Positions 59,917 to 64,000 of a DNA stretch of 64,000 nt are shown here, piece by piece; position 1 is the first letter of the stretch, and every line of letters begins with the position of its first letter. The notes under the pieces were generated by a model. It ran no database searches. It saw nothing but the letters and a program-made list of their open reading frames with translations, and was not told the DNA's origin. This stretch comes from Variovorax sp. SG517 (GTDB taxonomy: Bacteria; Pseudomonadota; Gammaproteobacteria; Burkholderiales; Burkholderiaceae_C): the NCBI RefSeq assembly GCF_013376045.1, contig NZ_JABMJG010000010.1:62001-126000 (forward strand). The letters are read 5' to 3'. The position numbers were made by a program, and so were the translations under genes.

Positions 59917-60795
59917 ATGCCTGATGCGGCGCGCGGCCATGGCTGGCAGACCGTCCTGCTCACCACGGCCGCCATGCTCGCGTTCGCTGCCAATTCCCTG
60001 CTGTGCCGGCTCGCGCTTCAGCGCAGGGGCATCGATCCGGCGAGCTTCGGCAGTGTCAGGCTCGTGGCCGGGGCGCTCGTGCTGGGGCTCATCGTGCGGT
60101 TCAGGGCGCAGCCTCCGGCTTCTCCTGCCCGCGTCGACTGGCTGGCGGCCGTCATGCTGTTCGGCTACGTCGCCTTCTTCTCCTTCGCCTATCTCAGCCT
60201 GCCGGCGGGCACCGGCGCGCTAATCCTGTTCGGCGCGGTCCAGCTGACGATGTTCAGCGTGGGCCTGCGCTCCGGCGGCGAGCGCTTCGGGGCGCTTGCC
60301 TGGTTCGGCTTCGTGCTTGCGGCGGGCGGGCTGGTTTATCTCGTTTTCCCGGGCGTCGCCGCGCCGCCGCTTCTGGGCGCGGTGCTGATGGCCGTCGCGG
60401 GCGTTGCCTGGGGCGTGTATTCCCTGCGCGGCCGTGGCGTGGCCGATCCGCTGGCCGCCACGGCGCGCAACTTCACGCGAGCCGTGCCGTTCGCCCTGGC
60501 GCTCAGTGCGGTGTTCGCGGCCAGCGCTCGCGCGGATACGGTCGGCATCGCGCTGGCCGTGATTTCCGGCGCGCTGACTTCGGGCCTCGGCTATGCCGTC
60601 TGGTACGCGGCGCTGGGCCGCCTGACCGCGATGCGCGCGGCCACCGTGCAGCTGTCGGTGCCGCTGTTGGCGGCGTTCGGCGGCGTGCTGTTCCTGTCGG
60701 AGGCGATCACGCCACGGCTGGCCGTGGCTTCCGTTGCGATCCTGGGCGGCATCGCGCTCGTGCTCGGACAGAAGGCGCGAAGCGCCCGTCCGTAG
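59917..60795 (+). CDS. EamA/DMT family transporter
   Basis: 292 residues from the ATG at 59917; an in-frame ATG at 59869 would add 16 polar residues without a clear ribosome site. Ten membrane helices: TTAAMLAFAANSLLCRLAL is the first, then SVRLVAGALVLGLIVRF, VMLFGYVAFFSFAYLSLPAGTGALILFG, and the second repeat from GAVLMAVAGVAWGVYSLRG to FLSEAITPRLAVASVAILGGIALVLGQ. Two EamA units are present. Probably exports a small metabolite. It converges with the Ldh-family gene and has no operon partners. Confidence 0.87.
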   Translation: MPDAARGHGWQTVLLTTAAMLAFAANSLLCRLALQRRGIDPASFGSVRLVAGALVLGLIVRFRAQPPASPARVDWLAAVMLFGYVAFFSFAYLSLPAGTGALILFGAVQLTMFSVGLRSGGERFGALAWFGFVLAAGGLVYLVFPGVAAPPLLGAVLMAVAGVAWGVYSLRGRGVADPLAATARNFTRAVPFALALSAVFAASARADTVGIALAVISGALTSGLGYAVWYAALGRLTAMRAATVQLSVPLLAAFGGVLFLSEAITPRLAVASVAILGGIALVLGQKARSARP

Positions 60796-60815
60796 GCTGG
60801 ATGGCAGGCTAGGGG

Positions 60816-61874
60816 CTACGACACCTGCACGCCCACCTTCGCCCCGGCCGCGACGATCTCGCTCCAGGTCGCATCGTCCACCCAGATCCCGTCCTTGCGC
60901 CGCGCCGCGCGCGCCTTGCGCTCCGGCTCGCCCGCGATCTGCACTTCTTCGAAGCCCTGCCCGGGCGGGCTCTGCCGCAGCCAGCCGAGGAACTCGCGGG
61001 CCTCCTCGTCGAAGGACTTCTGCGTGCCCAGCTTCGCCGGGTCGATCAGCACCGTGAGCATGCCGTTGAGCACCGTGCGTGCCGTGTCCGCCTGCCGATG
61101 CCACGTGCCGCCGCCGGTGAGCGCGCCGCCCAGCAGCTCGCAGGCCACCGCCATGCCATAGCCCTTGTGCTCGCCGAAGGTCATGAGCGCGCCGAAGAGG
61201 CCGTTGCCCTGCGGTACCACGACCACGCCCGGGTCGTTGGTGGGCGCGCCGTTCTCGTCGATCAGATAGCCGTCGGGCACGCGCTCGCCCTTGTTGTGGG
61301 CCACGCGCATCTTTCCCTGCGCCACGCGGCTGGTCGCGTAGTCGAGCACGAAGGGCTCCGCGCCCGAAAGCGGAATGCCGATGCAGCACGGATTGGTGCC
61401 GAAGCGCCCGTCGCCGCCGCCCCAGGGCGCGACCACCGGCCGCGAGAGCACGTTGACGAAGTGCATCGACACCAGCCCCTGCGCCGTCGCCATCTCCGCG
61501 AAGTGCCCGATGCGGCCCAGGTGGTGCGCATGCGCGAGCGTGAAGATGCAGCTGCCGTGCTGCTTCGCGCGCGCGATGCCCAGCTCCATCGCCTGCACGC
61601 CGACGATCTGGCCGTAGCCGTGCTGGCCGTCCAGGCCCATCAGCGTGCCGATGTCGAGGTTCACGCGCACCGCGGCGTTCGGCTTCAGCCCGCCTTCGGC
61701 CACCGCGTCGACGTACCGCGGCAGCATGCCCACGCCGTGCGAGTCGTGCCCGCTCAGGTTGGCCAGCACCAGGTTGGCCGCCACCTGCTGTGCCTCGGCG
61801 GGCGAGCTGCCTGCGGCTTCGAGGATGCGGGCGACCGTGGCCTGCAGGTGGTCGGCCTTGAGCGTATGGGACAT
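60816..61874 (-). CDS. Ldh family (malate/L-lactate/ureidoglycolate-type) oxidoreductase
   Basis: 352 residues. The family pattern is clear: ANLSGHDSHGVGMLPRYVDAV (residues about 39-59, with H44 of S-G-H-D-S-H-G), HAHHLGRIGHFAEMA, GTNPCCIGIP, LDYATSRVAQGKMRVA and FGEHKGYGMAVACELL. These NAD(P)-dependent 2-hydroxyacid dehydrogenases act on malate, lactate, sugar-acid or ureidoglycolate derivatives. Only three bases separate it from the SMP-30 gene, so it is the third gene of a uxaA-SMP30-ldh operon. In that context a 2-keto-sugar acid is a likely substrate. Confidence 0.9.
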   Translation of the reverse strand: MSHTLKADHLQATVARILEAAGSSPAEAQQVAANLVLANLSGHDSHGVGMLPRYVDAVAEGGLKPNAAVRVNLDIGTLMGLDGQHGYGQIVGVQAMELGIARAKQHGSCIFTLAHAHHLGRIGHFAEMATAQGLVSMHFVNVLSRPVVAPWGGGDGRFGTNPCCIGIPLSGAEPFVLDYATSRVAQGKMRVAHNKGERVPDGYLIDENGAPTNDPGVVVVPQGNGLFGALMTFGEHKGYGMAVACELLGGALTGGGTWHRQADTARTVLNGMLTVLIDPAKLGTQKSFDEEAREFLGWLRQSPPGQGFEEVQIAGEPERKARAARRKDGIWVDDATWSEIVAAGAKVGVQVS

Positions 61875-61877
61875 GGA

Positions 61878-62810
61878 TCAGGCTCCTTTCGCGTTCAGCG
61901 TGATTGCATAGAGCGACGTGGTCGCGCAGATGAAGAGGCGGTTGCGCTTCGGACCGCCGAAGCAGACGTTGGCCACGCGCTCGGGCAGCAGGATCTTGCC
62001 CAGCAGCGTGCCGTCGGGGTGATAGGCGTGCACGCCGTCGAGCGCGCTGGTCCAGATGCGGCCTTCGGTGTCGAGGCGGAAGCCGTCGAACAGGCCGCTG
62101 GTGCATTCGGCGAAGACCTCGCCGCCGCTCAGGCTGCGCCCGTCGGCGCCCACCTTGAACCTGCGGATGTGCCGCGGACCATCGGGCGCATGGCTCGCGC
62201 CCGTGTCGGCGATGTACAGCAGCGACTCGTCGGGCGAGAAGGCCAGTCCGTTGGGCTTCACGAAATCGTCGGCCATCAGCTCGACCTCGCCGCGTTGCGG
62301 ATCGATGCGGTAGACATGGCACGCGCCGATCTCGCTCTCGGCCTTCAGGCCTTCGTAGTCGGAGAGGATGCCGTAGCTCGGGTCTGTGAACCACACGGCG
62401 CCGTCCGAGTGCACCACCACGTCATTGGGCGAGTTGAGCCGCTTGCCGTTCCAGTGCGAGGCCAGCACGGTGATCGTGCCGTCATGCTCGGTGCGCGTCA
62501 CTCGCCGCGTGAGGTGCTCGCAGCTCACCAGCCGACCTTCGCGGTCGACCGTGTTGCCGTTGGTGTTGTCCGATGGCTCGCGGAAAGTGCCCACCGTGCC
62601 GTTGAACTCGTCGAAGCGCAGCATGCGGTTGTTCGGAATGTCCGACCACACCAGCGTGCGGTGCGCCGCGAACCACGCGGGGCCCTCGCACCAGCGCGCG
62701 CCGGTCCACAAGCGCTGCACGCGCTCGGGGCCGGGGATGCAGCCCTTGAAGCGCGGGTCAAGCTGCTCGAAGCCGGTGCCTTCGAGAAAGCCGAAGGGAA
62801 GAGTTGCCAT
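61878..62810 (-). CDS. SMP-30/gluconolactonase family lactonase
   Basis: 310 residues. Beta-propeller of the SMP-30/LRE group: RVQRLWTGARWCEGPAWFAAHRTLVWSD with the metal-binding glutamate in C-E-G-P, LNSPNDVVVHSDGAVWFTDPSYG with the usual N-D pair, and KPNGLAFSPDESLLYIAD with the second N/D ligand set. It opens sugar lactones such as glucono- or galactonolactone to the acids. It lies between the UxaA-like dehydratase and the Ldh-family oxidoreductase, which supports sugar-acid catabolism. Confidence 0.9.
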   Translation of the reverse strand: MATLPFGFLEGTGFEQLDPRFKGCIPGPERVQRLWTGARWCEGPAWFAAHRTLVWSDIPNNRMLRFDEFNGTVGTFREPSDNTNGNTVDREGRLVSCEHLTRRVTRTEHDGTITVLASHWNGKRLNSPNDVVVHSDGAVWFTDPSYGILSDYEGLKAESEIGACHVYRIDPQRGEVELMADDFVKPNGLAFSPDESLLYIADTGASHAPDGPRHIRRFKVGADGRSLSGGEVFAECTSGLFDGFRLDTEGRIWTSALDGVHAYHPDGTLLGKILLPERVANVCFGGPKRNRLFICATTSLYAITLNAKGA

Positions 62811-62841
62811 GCCGTTCCTCGTCGTCGATGGGTTCAGTCGG

Positions 62842-64000
62842 TCACATCACCGCGCCGACCTGCCACGGCACGAACTCGTTCTGGCCGTAGCCGTGCTGTT
62901 CGCTCTTCGACTGCGCGCCCGATGCGGTCGCGAGCACCAGCTCGAAGATGCGCTGGCCCATCTCCTGGATCGTCGCCGTGCCGTCCACGATCTCGCCGCA
63001 GTTGATGTCCATGTCCTCCTCCTGCCGCTGCCAAAGCGCCGAGTTGGTCGCGAGCTTGAGCGAAGGCGAGGGCGCGCAGCCATAGGCCGAGCCGCGCCCG
63101 GTGGTGAAGCAGATCAGGTTGGCGCCGCCGGCCACCTGGCCGGTGGCGCTCACCGGGTCGTAGCCGGGCGTATCCATGTAGACGAAGCCGTGCGCGGTGA
63201 CGGGCTCGGCGTATTCGTACACCGCCTCGAGGTTGCTGGTGCCGCCCTTGGCGACCGCGCCCAGCGACTTCTCGAGGATGGTGGTGAGCCCGCCCGCCTT
63301 GTTGCCCGGCGAGGGGTTGTTGTTCATTTCGCCCTCGTTGATGGCGGTGTAGTGCTCCCACCACTTGATGCGGTCCACCAGCTTCTGGCCGACTTCGCGC
63401 TTCACCGCGCGGCGCGTGAGCAGGTGCTCGGCGCCGTACACCTCGGGCGTTTCGCTGAGGATGGCCGTGCCGCCGTGCGCCACCAGCAGGTCGACCGCCG
63501 CGCCCAGCGCCGGGTTGGCGCTGATGCCCGAGTAGCCGTCGGAACCGCCGCACTGCAGCCCGATCGTGATGTGCGCCGCGCTGCAGGGCTCGCGCTTCAC
63601 CGCGTTGGCGCGCGGCAGCATCTCGTTGATGAGCGCCACGCCCTTCTCGACCGTCTTGCGCGTGCCGCCCGTGTCCTGGATGTTGAAGGTGCGGAAGTTC
63701 TCGCCCTCGGCCAGGTGGCCGGTCGCGAGCCAGGCGTTGATCTGGTTGGCCTCGCAGCCCAGGCCCACCACCAGCACGCCCGCGAAGTTCGCATGCGTGG
63801 CATAGCCCGTGAGCGTGCGCTCCAGGATCTGCATGCCCAGGCCCTGAGTGTCCATGCCGCAGCCGGTGCCGTGCGTGAGCGCGATCACGCCGTCCACGTT
63901 GGGGAAGGCGGCCAGCGCCTGCGGGTTGGTCTTGCGCGAGAAGTGGTCGGCAATGGCGCGCGCGGCCGTGGCCGAGCAGTTCACGCTGGTCAGCACGCCG
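62842..64000 (-). CDS. UxaA/GarD-family altronate or galactarate dehydratase, C-terminal part
   Basis: About 386 codons are inside the window and the gene continues past the right edge; no start is visible. The sequence is the large catalytic domain of the UxaA family: GVIALTHGTGCGMDTQGLGMQILERTL, GCEANQINAWL, IGLQCGGSDGYSGISANPALG, ETPEVYGAEHLL, NPSPGNKAGGLTTILEKSLG and CFTTGRGSAYGCAPSPSLKLATNS. Cysteines in GTGCG, GCEAN and QCGGS are probable iron ligands. The N-terminal SAF domain should lie beyond the edge. It dehydrates altronate, galactarate or a related sugar acid. It heads the operon with the lactonase and Ldh genes. Confidence 0.92.
   Translation of the reverse strand, partial: GVLTSVNCSATAARAIADHFSRKTNPQALAAFPNVDGVIALTHGTGCGMDTQGLGMQILERTLTGYATHANFAGVLVVGLGCEANQINAWLATGHLAEGENFRTFNIQDTGGTRKTVEKGVALINEMLPRANAVKREPCSAAHITIGLQCGGSDGYSGISANPALGAAVDLLVAHGGTAILSETPEVYGAEHLLTRRAVKREVGQKLVDRIKWWEHYTAINEGEMNNNPSPGNKAGGLTTILEKSLGAVAKGGTSNLEAVYEYAEPVTAHGFVYMDTPGYDPVSATGQVAGGANLICFTTGRGSAYGCAPSPSLKLATNSALWQRQEEDMDINCGEIVDGTATIQEMGQRIFELVLATASGAQSKSEQHGYGQNEFVPWQVGAVM

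Overview
The window reads as chromosomal DNA of a high-GC betaproteobacterium of the order Burkholderiales, most likely a Comamonadaceae member close to Variovorax. This is an inference. It rests on the very GC-rich codon use, a PhaM-type polyhydroxybutyrate granule protein, a TetR-family SlmA-like gene next to argB, many small LysE, EamA and aminotransferase genes, and intergenic hairpin repeats of a kind I associate with this family. I see no tRNA, rRNA, CRISPR array, transposase or integrase.

Layout. 1-8.6 kb: housekeeping and accessory metabolism (periplasmic thiol-disulfide exchange, an AlaX-type editing protein, a PQQ sugar dehydrogenase lipoprotein, GNAT, a quinone-reductase-like enzyme with a divergent LysR regulator, an SDR). 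8.7-15.25 kb: a complete pgaABCD operon on the minus strand for poly-beta-1,6-N-acetylglucosamine. 15.5-25.9 kb: creatininase-like protein, threonine dehydratase-like enzyme, three LysE exporters, one EamA exporter, PhzF, GST, two VOC proteins, an aminotransferase and a MocR regulator with a clear operator. 25.9-31.3 kb: phaM, a FIST-domain protein, an RtcB-type RNA ligase and a dadA-like oxidase preceded by a tandem glycine riboswitch.

31.3-58 kb is a surface-polysaccharide region built of alternating plus and minus blocks. It holds dTDP-L-rhamnose synthesis (rmlBDAC), CDP-6-deoxyhexose synthesis (rfbF, rfbG and a reductase), and a three-part polyprenyl-phosphate glycosylation set: GtrB-like GT2, GtrA-like flippase and a large GT-C-like membrane protein. 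It also holds GDP-D-rhamnose synthesis (manC, gmd, rmd), a double-headed GT4, a WbdD-like methyltransferase with a coiled coil, an ABC exporter (wzm, wzt), four further glycosyltransferases, and a WecA/MraY-type initiating transferase. No Wzx or Wzy was recognised. The simplest model is a polymer started by the WecA-like enzyme, primed with rhamnose, elongated in the cytoplasm and exported by Wzm/Wzt. A second, periplasmic, CDP-sugar-fed Gtr-like system may decorate it. By eye, GC drops between about 34.8 and 50 kb, as is usual for exchanged O-antigen DNA.

58-64 kb returns to the core chromosome (argB, slmA), then an EamA exporter and a sugar-acid catabolic run (Ldh-family oxidoreductase, SMP-30 lactonase, UxaA-family dehydratase) cut by the window edge.
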